Shown here: in pieces, positions 1-10,813 of the stretch
Position numbering within the stretch: the first letter of the stretch is position 1
How the letters are laid out: each line of letters begins with the position of its first letter
Assembly: GCF_964204645.1 (NCBI RefSeq)
Contig: NC_134029.1
Location: forward strand, 14,810,850-14,874,849
Length of the DNA: 64,000 nt
Source of the DNA: Tubulanus polymorphus
Lineage: Eukaryota; Nemertea; Palaeonemertea; Tubulaniformes; Tubulanidae
Reading direction: 5' to 3'
The notes under the pieces: model-generated
Seen by the model: only the letters and a program-made list of their open reading frames with translations
The model's database searches: none
Told to the model about the DNA's origin: nothing
Translations under genes and position numbers: made by a program

Positions 1-93
1 CCGTACTAATTACCACCTAAAACCGTCTGAACAATTTTGTCACAACCAACATTTCGTTTACAGAAATCAGGTGTTCACGTACGACACGTGAAC

Positions 94-1042
94 CCGCGGT
101 ATCGGGTTGACGGTATATCCAGGACAGAAAAGTCACCTCACATTGCGCATGTATCTGCGCAGGTTACAACACGTATTTCTCGCTTCCGAGATATTATTGT
201 AAACAACCACGTGCTAGGGGGATATTCTTCTTCTTCTTCCGATATCTGTCAACATCAACTGGTTGATGAAACACAGTGTATAATAGGTGTGCGCAATAAA
301 TATATACAGACAATATATTTTGACAACAAACGTATGGACTGGAGCAGACGACTTTTTGACGGGTTGCATGGCTCCTATTTTAAACAAATGAGAAAGCGAT
401 GTCCTTCTTGTTTATCAGTGGAGTTATGGGAGAGATTACTGGCTTTCCTGCACTGAAGTTTGGTCCGTTATACGAGGATAGAGAAAAAAATCCGGAAGAA
501 AAACACAATACTAGTTTCTTTAATTTAAATCCTTTATTTCAGACAATCACTTGAATTGAAAAACAGCAATGCTTTTCTTGTCCCCATTCTTTACAAATGT
601 TACATCGTATATATTGAATACAAATTAAAGCATAGGCTACAGCTGATTATTTCATTGCAAGCTTACAAATTATGCATTCTGACCATACTTGTAGGGGCAC
701 CTGCACCCACCTCCAATTTCAATCGAACCAAATTGCTGTAATTATCAAGTCATTCAAATAAAGTGAGTACAGTGGAACCTTTTTACAACAAACTTCAGAG
801 GACCAGAAAATATGTTCTTAATAATTGGTCTAGTTCATTATAATGCAGTATTAATTATACTTCGTCATATATATTCAGTATGGAGGTACATTAAGTAGAT
901 AATGTCTTAGGCTAATCATAAAATGTCCCACCAAAACTGGTGCAGTCAAACGGCCTTGGAAATAAGAATTCATTGCTACCGAATATTAAGGTGAAGGTCA
1001 CTATGTGACTTTTCAGTCCTGGATATACCGTCAACCGCGGTA
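94..1042. mobile_element. TIR element of about 950 bp at the window start
   Basis: Bases 94-137 and 1003-1042 are inverted copies of each other (left CCGCGGTATCGGGTTGACGG, continuing into ATATCCAGGACAGAAAAGTCAC). The interior has an open frame (about 37-456, 139 codons) and a second short one; neither matches a family I know. The first 50 bases of the window recur at 30802-30854. No target-site duplication is clear. Confidence 0.55.
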
Positions 1043-1107
1043 TCGTCTACTGTTTTACTTCCGGGATACCGTCAACCGCGGTATCGTCTACTGTTTTACT
1101 TCCGGGT
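1022..1107 (+). repeat. Two tandem 42-bp units containing ACCGTCAACCGCGGT
   Basis: Two nearly identical units run head to tail, each with the terminal motif of the 94-1042 element followed by ATCGTCTACTGTTTTACTTC. This looks like local duplication of the right terminus. Confidence 0.8.
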
Positions 1108-1114
1108 TTTATTT

Positions 1115-1370
1115 TAAGATTTAAAATTGTATTTCAAGATCGATTTCTATGAAATCTTTAGTTGATTTGGTGTTTGGGAGGAATTTTTATTTGTTCTACA
1201 GAAAATTCATCCTTGACGATTGCGCAAGGTTTGCGAAAAAATAGCTTTTCTCAAATCGGGTGTATGACCTTGATATGCTAATTAGCCATGTGCTCGAATT
1301 GCAAATTCAATCGAATTTTATTCTGCCAAAAAATGTTAAATCCTATTCGCTTTCCGAGAGTTAATGGTAT
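1115..1370 (+). repeat. Family R copy 1
   Basis: Similar over about 240 bp to 10345-10600 (shared AAAATTGTATTTCAAGATCG, CTAATTAGCCAT and ATTCAATC..ATTTTATTCTG). The 10345 copy has an open frame of 71 codons (10385-10600) and this copy has the same frame with stops, so it may be a coding remnant. No family was recognised. Confidence 0.65.
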
Positions 1371-1449
1371 GCTGCATGGAACAAAGTTGTTTTGAGATGG
1401 GTCTTGAAGCTATTGAGGTCGAGAGATAACCATCTAGATAGTTCGTGAG

Positions 1450-2280
1450 AGTTCCAAAGTTTTGAAGACGCTTCGAGGTAATGTCTTGATATTTGGTTTA
1501 TACGTGTATCTACCCTAGACACATCTTCAGGCCAAAAACTGGCCCTGTCAGATTCAAGATGGCCAACTGGCAGCCATTGTTGTTCGCCAAAATCAGCACT
1601 TTTTACACATTTTTGAAGTTTTCGAGGGAAATTTTGAAGACACTTTTATCAATAATCTTGATCATTCGTATATATTTGTATACCCCAAGGGCCCATCGGC
1701 ATGCGAAAAATTGGGTCGATCGGACTCAAGAAGGCTGTCCTGTGACCTTTTTTGTTCCCAAAAATGTCAATTTTGGCCTGAATTCTGAGTCCTGTAGCTT
1801 TCTAATGGTGTGCCTTTTTTCATTGCAATTTGTAATGGGTATTCTTTGGAAAGGGATCTTTTATATCCGAGAGGGTATTTTTGACCAGGCAATTATGACA
1901 CAATTGGCGGCCATCTTGGGGTCATCAGTACTCATTCGTAGGTGGAAAAAAAGTTTTTCCCACATCATATTGATACTTAAGCATATTTTGCTACCATAAT
2001 CAATTGGAAAGTTGTAGCTCATGACATGTTCTATGATTGAGGTGAGTTTCAAGCTCATTGGTTTTTGTTTGTGGCCACCAGGGGGCGTTGAACAATACAA
2101 TAACTTAGTATTTCTATATTAAATCTGTTCCTGCTGTCTGTGTCAACACACGATTGTACTATGTAAATGATATTGAGCAAGGAGTGTATATTGATAAATA
2201 TAACCCACAGATTACATCATTTATAAAAACCAAATCTGACAGGCTGGCCATTGTGCCCCTTGGGGCTCTTGTTATCATTT
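1450..2280 (+). repeat. Repeat family A copy lacking its 5' hairpin
   Basis: Aligns by eye with 24190-25020 and 63590-64000 (GAAGACGCTTC, ATGTATCTACCCTAGACACA, CAAGATGGCC, GGCGGCCATCTTGG, CACCAGGGGGCGTTGAA). The last 150 bases match 31110-31256 and end in the hairpin GCCCCTTGGGGC plus TCTTGTTA. An open frame at 1493-1999 is incidental to the repeat. Confidence 0.8.
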
Positions 2281-2639
2281 CTTAGATCGATGCAAATCCG
2301 TTAAAAAATGGGGTTGGTGGTGAGGATAATAGCATCTTAAGGATAGATTGGTATGACCATAAAAGCGTTTCCAGATCTATTTTTAAATGGGATTATTGTT
2401 GTTAGTGGCATGTGTATACTAACAAGGTTTTATCTATCTGTTGCCCTGCCCTGTGTCTGTGGATATATGTATCTATATTATTGATTTTGTACTGAGTGTT
2501 GCTCGTGTAGTGCTGAAAAACGGCTTTTGCGGCCCGTTACATGGCGCCGCCTACATTGTTCTCATGCAAATGAATAGATGATGAGCATCTTGACTCATCT
2601 TGGAACTAGCAGTATGTTGACGGTAAAACATGATGGACG

Positions 2640-2880
2640 ATGTTGTTTGATTTTCTGAGCGAAATTTCAATGTGAAAACTGCCGTAAAATGATCTAAGAC
2701 AATATGAAAAATCTAATTTTTCTGGGAGAAGGGCCCCCAGAAACCCCCCTCATTACTTTGTGCCTTTGGCACTCGCGGCACTGGTGCAGCCAGTAACTTC
2801 ATGCGTACGGTGTTCGTTATTTCTAGAATATTACGAGATTTTAAATTTTCTGCCTTTTAAATGAAGGCCTGTTACATCCC
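2640..2880 (+). repeat. Dispersed repeat related to 25780-25950
   Basis: Shares the order of a Pro-type C-run, GTGCC..CGGCACTCGCGG-like block, TTTCTGC and a hairpin-like AAATGAAGGCCTGTTACATCC tail with 25780-25950. No coding potential is visible. Confidence 0.5.
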
Positions 2881-2996
2881 TGATCAATAATGAATCAAAA
2901 TAGACCTACATTTGAATTGTTGAAACGTCATGCAAAGATGTGTAGTCACATTTAAAATTTTTTTCGTGTAAGCTTAAAAGCCTAAATTCCTTTGCT

Positions 2997-3150
2997 ATCA
3001 GGTTTCTGATTGCCGATTGTCGACTCGAGAAATGGTCGACAATCAGGTTTCTGATTGCCGATTGTCGACCCGAGAAATGGTCGACCATCAGGTTTCTGAT
3101 TGCCAATTGCTGATTGTCGACTCGAGAAATGGTCGACTATCAGTTTTCTG
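2997..3150. repeat. Three tandem 45-54-bp hairpin units with GTCGAC arms
   Basis: The unit is CAGGTTTCTGATTGCCGATT followed by GTCGACTCGAGAAATGGTCGACAAT. Within each unit GATTGTCGAC pairs with GTCGAC(A/C)ATC around a 10-base loop. The third unit has a 9-base internal duplication. Confidence 0.85.
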
Positions 3151-3459
3151 ACGGCAATTTGAAACCGAACCACTCACCTCATTTAGGAAAACCCTCCATG
3201 ATGGAACTATTTTGACCTATTCTGGAGTTGAACCAACTTGGTTTCATCAGTAACCGGCCGGCCTGGTTTGATATGTACTACCCTGAAATTTGAAAAACAT
3301 CAGCTTCTGACTTTATTACTGTGCCGAATCATAAGTTGTTTCTGCTGATGTTTTATGTTGTTTTATGTCATCGTTTCACAGGAACGAAATTATGAGCATT
3401 TGTCAAGTCCTAAATTCCCATAATCAATCTTAGGTAGAGATCACTCCAGAACTTTCTCT

Positions 3460-3805
3460 CTTCCACTGGTGAATGTTGATTTTCTGTGCCACTTGGTCAA
3501 TCCTTGGACCAGCTATTAGCCCTCAGGGTACAGCTAGCAGTTGGCTTTAAGGTACAGTCTGTGAACAGCTTCAATATACCCATGCTAAATCATGGATATG
3601 AAGTATGTACCTCATACTGCGTGGCCACTTTCTGACAAATGTGCCTAGAGCAGACTGTATCCAGTGGCCATGGTAAGTATATCTATTGACATTATACCTT
3701 GATAGTATGGATAAAACATGCATCATATCAACACCATTCTTTCCATTCACTTTTCAAAGTCAATATGCCGAAACCCATCATGGAAGGTTTCTTTCTGGTT
3801 TTCCA
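3460..3805 (+). repeat. Left copy of a 340-bp direct repeat flanking DMXL exon 1
   Basis: Similar to 4150-4505. Shared pieces include the CAGGGTACAGCTAGCAGTTGG block, GCAGACTGTATCCAGTG followed by CATGGTAAGTAT, and TTTCCATTCACTTTTC. Exon 1 lies between the copies and is not itself duplicated. It may be a transposable element or a local duplication. Confidence 0.7.
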
Positions 3806-3882
3806 GGGTATTCATCCAAGTAGGTTCATGTTCATGTTAAGTATGACAACTGTTAATTGGTTATTTCCCCTAAAATTTCTAG

Positions 3883-4055
3883 GATCGAGTGTAGTCCCTC
3901 CAAAGGATTACATGACAAAACAGAGGATGAAGCTTCACGTGAAGGTTTTTGGTCCAGAGTTAGTACATGGATCTAAGAAAGAGGATGAGAAACCAACATA
4001 TAAAGAGTTATTTGTTCCACCTGAAATAAGCATTATTAACTACTTCATGACAAAG
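3883..4055 (+). CDS. DMXL: DMXL exon 1 in window
   Basis: The acceptor is ttctag and the donor gtaata. Two bases complete a codon from an upstream exon not found here, then 57 codons follow. The peptide has a basic stretch (KQRMKLHVKVFGPEL), a charged linker, and FVPPEISIINYFMTK, the segment that precedes the acidic run in DMXL proteins. It lies between two copies of a 340-bp direct repeat (3460-3805 and 4150-4505) but is itself single copy. It ends in phase 0. Confidence 0.82.
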
Positions 4056-4149
4056 GTAATAAACGTATACTGTCCTATCAGCAGTAGTTATTTGTACCAG
4101 TTGTGTTGTACACAGGTAAACCTATACAGCTTTAGATTTCTTCTAAGGA

Positions 4150-4505
4150 ATATTGTTTTCCTGCTCCACATGGTCAATCATTAGACCAGCTATAGGCCCT
4201 CAGGGTACAGCTAGCAGTTGGCCTTATGGTTCAGTCTGTGAACAGTTTCAAAACACTCGTGTCATCGATCATCGATGTTAAGCTCGTACCCCACGTACTG
4301 CATGGCCAATTTACTTGGCCTATGTCATGGGTTTTTGGCAATTGTGCCGAGAGCAGACTGTATCCAGTGACCATGGTAAGTATACATACTGACGTTTTAC
4401 ATAGATAGTATGGATTAAACACACACGTATCAACACAGTTATTTCCATTCACTTTTCGAGTTCAAAGTCAATACCAAAACTCATCATGTAAAGTTTTTTT
4501 CTGGT
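4150..4505 (+). repeat. Right copy of the 340-bp direct repeat
   Basis: This is the counterpart of 3460-3805 in the same orientation, with scattered substitutions and indels. A CATCGATCATCGATG palindrome occurs only in this copy. Confidence 0.7.
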
Positions 4506-4639
4506 TTGAATTTAGGAAGATAAGATTCCGTTTCATTTTGGGGTTTACTTTTACTTAGTTGTGTTAGTTGTACGCTAAACATTGTTTAGTACTCTTTGAC
4601 TACCTGCCAAGATATGTGTTTATTATTGTATCTCCCGGT

Positions 4640-5242
4640 AATTATTATGTCTCCCCAGTGAAGGGGAGACATATTTCACTCATCCCCAGTTGAGGGGAGA
4701 CATTTTTCACTGTGTCGTTGTGTGCCATGAGATGTCCCCTGACACATCATTAGTGTGATACAGGCTGCAATTCTTGATGGATTTTTCTCAATCTTAGTGT
4801 GAGGATTGGGGCAGGTGAGATGTCCACCCCGATTAAAAATAAAGGATATCAGCCATCAAACATGGCCATAAGGGCAGCAATCTTGAATTTCTAGTTAGCA
4901 GAATACACTCTTGAATTATTTATAGTCTTTCATGAAATTTAGTGGGTTGGTTTGGAATTGTAAGATGTGTGGCCACATCGAAAATAAAGATAGTCGGTTA
5001 ACACAATACAGCCTTCAATTCTTTTTAGATCTTCATGAAACTCAGTTCGAGCATTGGGGGAGGTGAACTGCCTTTAAATATGGCTTCCAGCAGCCATCTC
5101 GAATTTCTAGATAGTTTGATACGGCCTATAATTCTCAATGGATTTTCATGAAATGCGCTGAGTAGGATTGGCCAGGTAAGATGTGCGCCCCTTATGATAT
5201 CAACCAAATATGGCTGCCACAGTGGCTATCTTGAATTTTCTT
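4640..5242 (+). repeat. Hairpin (GTCTCCCC..GGGGAGAC) followed by about four degenerate 110-130-bp tandem units
   Basis: It begins with two hairpins at 4649-4712 (CTCCCCAGTGAAGGGGAG and CCCCAGTTGAGGGGAGAC). Related units follow, each with (CA)GC(C)ATCTTGAATTTCT, CTT.A.GGATTTTCATGAAA and GATTGG..AGGT(G/A)AGATGT. Similar units occur at 13880-14000 and 25205-25350. No gene is visible. Confidence 0.65.
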
Positions 5243-5560
5243 GTTAGGCATTTTTAGGCCAGCCGTAGGCTGAGCCTATTACTATTTAAATGGAGCGAAT
5301 TTAAATGACATGGTTTCCAGAGCAAAGTCTCTTTGTCTGTGCAACTGAGCATATATTCATACAAATCATTCATTACAGCATTATCCATTCTCCAAACTCT
5401 ACGTAGCTGAATTTAAAAAGAGGGCCTTGTTAAGATTTATATGAGCTTTTTTTGCGAATATCTGATCGCAAAAATATTGGTTTTGAAAAGCAAATCAGAA
5501 AACAAAGACTCCTCTATGATTGGCTTAGCCGCAGAAATCAGCAGGGGTTAATGTGTACCT
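5243..5560 (+). repeat. Family S copy 1, interrupted by the DIRS element
   Basis: Matches 29834-30140: TTAGGCCAG(C/T)CGTAGGCTGAG followed by CCTATTACTAT, then GGAGCGAATTTAAATGACATGG. It begins with an AGGC..GCCT hairpin. The similarity stops at about 5545, where the DIRS left end begins. Confidence 0.75.
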
Positions 5561-5562
5561 GT

Positions 5563-5705
5563 TTTGTATTTCCGTCGAGTACTGTACCCTTTCCTATGGT
5601 GTTTGCCAATATTTTCTAAATTTGGATTGATCGCCAATGGTTTTTCTATACGACCCGGCCCTGCGGTATTGCATTTAGCCACCGGCGAAATCCGCCATCT
5701 TTTTT
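5563..5705. repeat. DIRS left inverted terminal repeat
   Basis: Its reverse complement recurs at about 10191-10325. Shared blocks are TACCCTTTCCTATGG, GCCAATATTTTCTAAATTTG, ACGACCCGGCCCTGCGGTAT and CCGGCGAAATCCGCCATC. Confidence 0.92.
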
Positions 5706-5900
5706 CTTGGCCTTCTCGCAGTAGAACGCGTTGGATTTTTTTTGCTGTAAAAATCTGGGAATAAGGATTTTAGGGAGTTTTCACTCTCATAACGGTGAGT
5801 CCGTTCGGTTTGGGGGTTATCCCTGGTTTCTATTTTTCCGTAAGAATTTTATTTACAAATATAATTTGATTGAATCGATTTGATTTGTAACAGGATAATT

Positions 5901-8096
5901 ATGCCACCCCCTCCTAAGGGTCAACATCGTGGCGGGGAGGGATGCGGGCATTTGTTTGGCGCCTGGGACAACCACGATTCGTGTGCGTCGTGCAGGCGCA
6001 AATCCGGTCAAATATGTGCAAGGAGCAATCCTTGCAAGATTTGCGAGGTGTGGTCCGAGGACCTTTGGCTTCGGGCCGATAAGGCTCTTAAACTAAGAGA
6101 TCGTCGTCGAGTTAGCAGGGATTCGTCGGTTTCGTGCCAACCGACGTTTCTAATCCGGTTTCTTATCGTAAAGCGGAGCGGTCGCCGGTCGTTCAGGTAC
6201 GATCGGCTTCCCAACTCCGTTCACCGGGGAGGAACGCTGGTTCACCGGCACCGGTCTCCGGTCATTCACCGGTCTCTGGTCGTTTGGCCGGTTCAGACTA
6301 CATGTTCGGAACCGAGCGCGCGCCGCGGTAGTAATGAACGGCCCGCACCGGTATGGTTGGTACCGGTCCGGTTCGGGCACCAGTCCGGTCCAGACGTCGT
6401 CCGGTTCAAAACATCCGGTACGTTCATCGTCTGATTCTGATCGTCGCTCTGGGGATAGAGCTCGCTCTCCCACTAGATTTAGACGCCGTGAGCGTAATAA
6501 AGGAGCAAGATCTCCTTCTCACAGATCAAGAGGTTTGATCGCGAGAGGGACTACGATGGTTATTGTCGGAAGTTTCGCCGTCGGTCTTCTCATCGTTCGT
6601 CGACGTCGGTTAGCGATGAAGGCGATTCTTCTGGTAGGTCTCGATCCCATTCGAGGGACCGTCACCGAAGTCGGCATGATCGTCGGGATACTGGAAAATA
6701 CCTGACTCAGGAGGATTTCCATGTATTTGAAGAGAAAATTTTAAACTTGTTATCTTCGTCGCAACAAGTCACTGCAACCTCTACAACAGGTAAGCCTATT
6801 CCTGATTGTCCGGTTAGAAGTTCGCCAGCCCACTCAGTTCTTCGGAATTCTGACTCTGAATTCCTGGATGCTGCGGTAGGGTCTGATTTCAATGAGGATC
6901 CGGTCCCAGAAGCGGCAATTCCTTCTGGGGTCGTTCCTGTCGCGAGCAATTGTGGGTTGCCCCAGACGATGGGGGCTTCCCTGGCTCGCAATGTATCTCC
7001 GTCCCGTTCAGTTTTATCCAAACCAGCGGGGGAAATGCCATTTAGAGCGATGATAAGTGAGTTCTTTGTCAAGCACGGGGCAACTCGCACTAAGCCCACA
7101 GCAGCTCCTCTGGTCGGTGAGTCAATGGAAGCTTATCGCCCTCCGGACTACGATCTTAACGTTTTACGGGAATCCTCAGCGGTTTCGAGAGAATGGGCTC
7201 GATTGGATACGCAATTATGGGGTGAATGTCGGCCTGGAACATTTTCATTTCCCCCTCCAGAATGGGGTATGAAATCTGGGAAATATTTTAGTTCAACCGA
7301 TCCACCTATAGGCGCATTTCGCTCGGCGTATTACGCAACTCCAGGTGCTGTGGATCACAGTCATAACTGCCTGGATGCTGATTATACTTTGATCAGCCCG
7401 GATACTGTTACAGCACAGTCGGGTATTCGTTTGCCTAAGTCCGGTTTGGTCGCCATGACGTCAATCCTGGACAATCTTTCCAGGGTTGGTTCGTTTCAAG
7501 ATATGGCACTTAAGGTGTTGACGGGTGAGCTTCGCGAAACTCACGCCGCCGTTCATGCGGGCTCCGACCCAGAGTCAGTTGCCCTAAAACTGGAGGGAAT
7601 GGACCGGATTATCCAATCTTTGGCTCGGTCTGTTTCGCATGTAATTCCGTTGTCGGTTCGGGGTCAGGCTAATCTTGTGTTAGCCTCCCGTCAGTCAGTG
7701 ATGGACTCCAGTTCCAAAGCTCGTCTACCGGATATGGTGTCCAATGCTTTGCTGAGAGCCCCATTGGGGACGTCTTCACGTCTCTTCTCCGGTTGGTGCG
7801 CTCCGGTTTCCGCAGAGCTGAGGAAGATTCAGGAGGTTCAGGCCAAGTCCAACCCCCGAACTCCGTGGAAAAAGCGTTCTGGTCCGACGCCGGCGGCGCA
7901 AGGTTCGGCACGGACGCAAACAGGACCATCTCAAACTTCAGCGCTTTCTCAGGCGGCTTCGGATGCCGGTTGGAGAACTAGCGCGCAACTTCAACAATCG
8001 TGTCCAGCCTCATCCGGTTGTAACAGTTCCGGTTCGTATCGAGGCAAGGGGAAGGCTCCAAAAAGGGGCTCTTCCTTTTGGAAAAACTCGAAATGA
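5901..8096 (+). pseudogene. DIRS ORF1 (gag-like), frameshifted
   Basis: I start it at the ATG at 5901 (MPPPPKGQHRGGEGCGH). Residues 12-50 carry paired cysteines (C..C, then C......C..C) followed by W....W, the small Cys motif at the N-terminus of DIRS ORF1 proteins. A Ser/Arg-rich low-complexity region follows. It lies in a different frame between about 6130 and 6540, after which the original frame returns (about 6543) and stays open to 8096. The long C-terminal part (6747-8096) is uninterrupted. The protein would be the structural nucleic-acid-binding component, about 730 residues. Confidence 0.82.
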
Positions 8097-8117
8097 ATTC
8101 TTGGGACCAGTGGGAGG

Positions 8118-9404
8118 TTGTCTGCAGCAGGCAGTGGCAGGTCCGACCTTTTTGGAGACGGTTGGCCCTCCCGGGTCGTCTCTCGTGGCTACCGTCTCCG
8201 TTTCCTAAGGCGACCGCGCCTGATGAGGTCACCTCCCGACATGCGGCCAAAACCAGGTCAGGAGGCCTTAATCTCTCCGGCTCTCAAGGAATTGGCCGAG
8301 AAGGGAGCGATAGAACCAGTTTGCAACGAAACTTTTCCCGGCTTGTTTTCTCGAATATTCATGGTACCAAAGGCCACAGGGGGTCAACGGACAGTGATAG
8401 ATCTGTCATCCCTCAATCGGCACCTAGACATTCCAAGGTTCCGGATGACCAAGCCCAAGGACGTGATTCAAGGGCTCCGTCCGGGTCAATGGGCGGCTTC
8501 ATTGGACCTGAAAGATGCTTACTTTCAGGTTCCAATTCACCCAAAATCTCGGCGATTTCTCATGATAAAGTGGAAAGGCCGCCAGTTCCAATTCAGGTCT
8601 CTTCCATTTGGCCTCAGTACGGCCCCGTGGGTATTCACCAAGTTGGTCAAGTCAGTTCAGAAGGTACTTCAGTCAAGGGGTGTTCGACTGTTCGCTTACC
8701 TCGACGACTGGTAAATAGTCGCGAATTCGGCTCAGGAATTGTCGGGAGGCAATGACCTCAGTCTTGGACTTAGTCCATCAGCTAGGGTTCCGCGTAAACA
8801 GGGAAAAATCTCAGTTGACGCCGGCCCAACAGTTCACTTATCTCGGCATGGACTTCGATCTCCGAATCGGCAAAGTCTTTCCGTCTATGGCTCGAGTAGC
8901 CAAACTTCAAGAAGCTGTAGCGGGAGTGTCCACAACCCCGAGAACAGCTCGTTACTGGTCACGGCTTCTAGGCTCCATCAGCTCCATGGGTCTGGTAGTG
9001 CACTTAGGCCGCCTCAGAAGCAGGCGCTTGCAACAATATTGGTAGGTCTTCTGGTCTCAGTCGAAGGGCAACTGGGAGACCTTGATTCCCGTACCTCCAA
9101 CCGATCTAAGTCCGGATCTTCAGTGGTGGGCGGCAACTACGAATCTTCGGCTCGGGGTGTCACTAGCCCCGTTAGAGGCTCCAGTTCGTGTATTCACGGA
9201 TGCCAGTCACCAAGGATGGGGGGCACATCAAGAGAACCGAGTCAAAGCCGGGAGATGGTCTCGCTACGAGGCCACCAACCACATAAATTTCCTAGAAATG
9301 CTGGCCGTGTGGAAGGCCCTGAAGTTCTTTCACAGGAGAGTGGAGGGCCACCACGTTTGGTTAGCCACAGACATGTCCTGTGCGGGCGTTGTGTTTCTAT
9401 TTAG
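8118..9404 (+). pseudogene. DIRS reverse transcriptase and RNase H
   Basis: The RT part (8118-8711) has the finger motif F..P K..GG.R.VIDL..LN, then SLDLKDAYFQVPI, LPFGLSTAPW and the DIRS-type catalytic box YLDDW. A TAA follows immediately (8712), and the frame shifts by one near 8745. RT continues in the new frame (VNREKSQLTP..YLGM) to a TAG at 9043. RNase H follows at 9082 with FTDASHQGWGAH (first Asp), E in NFLEMLAVWKAL, and a third Asp in LATDMS. It is cut off just after this Asp by the deletion that fuses it to the recombinase remnant. Confidence 0.9.
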
Positions 9405-9775
9405 ATCGCTCTGCTTCACGGAGGGGTTCACGGGAGCGGTTATTTATTCCGCTGCTGGATCACCTAAAGGGTGATATTTCGCGGGACACAGTGGCCCGAT
9501 GGGTCTCTTCACTGATCAAGGGCATTTTATTGAAGGAGAATCTTTCCTCGGAGGGAGTGGTTTCTCATCAAGTGAGGTCTATGGCTACTTCCTGCGCAGC
9601 CTTTTCGGGTGCTCCGTTGGAGGAATTCTGTCGGGCCGCCTTTTGGAATTCTCCATCGACATTCACATCATTTTATTTACAGGATGTTTCAGGCCAGTTA
9701 GGCTCATTAGCTTCACTTGGTCCTGTTGTCATGGCTCAAGGTGTCCGTTCTTTCCGATCGCACCCTTTAGTGTAG
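9380..9775 (+). pseudogene. DIRS tyrosine recombinase, C-terminal half
   Basis: The 131-codon frame overlaps the RNase H tail in another frame. It has RALCFYLDR near the start, DISRDTVARWVSSLIK, the catalytic H..R box in SHQVRSMATS (His63, Arg66), and W..S.STF..FY with Tyr98 as the probable nucleophile. The N-terminal part with the first catalytic Arg is missing. It normally cuts and joins circular DIRS DNA into the target. Confidence 0.85.
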
Positions 9776-10033
9776 AATATTTATGTTGCATTATCAGGAT
9801 CACAGGGGGTGTATCCTTGTACATAGTTTGGGCTCATATCTGCAAGTATTAATTTCGCAATATTCTGGGGGGGCCCTGAGCTTGACGGACTCACTGGGGC
9901 CAACAGGTCTTCCCTGTGCTACAGTGCTCCATTCCGTGCTTGGGTAAGTGCTCTCTTTTTCCGTCTTACCTTGCGTTTGAGCGGTGGTTTTTCTATCTAC
10001 CTTTCCCACCATCCTTGTGCTAGGCTAGTCTAG

Positions 10034-10129
10034 CAAAAACCATAGGAAAGGGTACAGTACTCGACGGAAATATTACAATTTTTGGAACTAAAATTTGTAT
10101 TTCTGAGTAGTACTAACCCTTTCCTATGG
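10034..10129. repeat. DIRS internal complementary region
   Basis: Bases 10034-10072 are the reverse complement of the outer left ITR (CCATAGGAAAGGGTACAGTA), and 10075-10129 are the reverse complement of the outer right end (AACTAAAATTTGTATTTC, then CCCTTTCCTATGGTGGG). Lying side by side, they can template the joining of both ends, as known for DIRS-1. Confidence 0.9.
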
Positions 10130-10190
10130 TGGGAATCCCGCCCACCTGCCCCGCATAGCTGTTTTTTTTTGGTCTGCTATGACGTAAAAA

Positions 10191-10350
10191 GATGGCGGAT
10201 TTCGCCGGTGTCTAAATGCAATACCGCAGGGCCGGGTCGTATAGAAAAACCATTGGGGATCAATCCAAATTTAGAAAATATTGGCAAAAACCATAGGAAA
10301 GGGTAAGTACTACTCGGAAATACAAATTTTAGTTCCAAAAATTGTAATTT
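10191..10350. repeat. DIRS right inverted terminal repeat
   Basis: This is the inverted copy of 5563-5705, extended by about 25 bases (TTTTAGTTCCAAAAATTGTA) that match only the complementary region. The exact outer end is uncertain by about 20 bases. Confidence 0.88.
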
Positions 10351-10813
10351 CTAGATCTAAAATTGTATTTCAAGATCGATTTCTGTGAAAGCTTTTGTTG
10401 ATTTGGTTTTTGGGAGGAATATTTTTAATAGCACTACAGAAAATATCATTGACCGATGTGCAAAGTCCGGAAAAAATAGCTTTTTCTTAAATCGGATAGA
10501 TGACCTTAATATGCTAATTAGCCATATGCTCAAACTACAAATTCAATCAAATTTTATTCTGCATAGAAATATCAAATCCAATTCAATTTTGTTTTATTGA
10601 GCAAATTTCAGAAAATTCTATTCTATTCCGCATTAAAATCAATAAGACCAAGGGAAAAGATTTATCTGAGGTATTTATTCTTGCCAGATCCAGTCGCTGT
10701 CTGTGCTACTTTTGTATTCTACGATTGTATTGTGTAAATTATTAGGTATTGACTCTCAGCTGGGAGTGTATTTTGACAAATTTAAGAGCTATCAATTGGA
10801 TCTGTTTTCTGTA
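10351..10813 (+). repeat. Family R copy 2 and left part of a shared 3' tail
   Basis: Bases up to about 10600 match 1115-1370 and hold an unrecognised 71-codon frame. Bases 10690-10790 match the tail seen at 2120-2200 and 31105-31190 (CTGTCTGTG, ACGATTGTA.T.TGTAAAT, GGGAGTGTAT). The matching right part of the tail is at 13500-13594, so the next element was inserted into it. Confidence 0.65.

Larger units (their letters stand above)
5563..10350 (+). mobile_element. DIRS retrotransposon, decayed and internally deleted
   Basis: This 4.8-kb element has the full DIRS plan: inverted terminal repeats, a gag-like ORF1, reverse transcriptase and RNase H, a tyrosine recombinase, and an internal complementary region just before the right end. 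DIRS elements insert through the recombinase and a circular intermediate, so no LTRs, integrase or target duplication are expected. Several frameshifts and stops, plus a deletion joining RNase H directly to the C-terminal half of the recombinase, make it inactive. It is in intron 1, in sense orientation to DMXL. Confidence 0.93.

Noticed and set aside
37-456. 139-codon open frame at the window start
   Set aside because: It overlaps the inverted end of a TIR element, has a Ser run and no recognisable motif; not called a gene.
1493-1999. 168-codon open frame
   Set aside because: It lies wholly in family A. The corresponding frames in other copies (24349-24713, 63783-63974) carry different breaks, and the peptide shows no domain.
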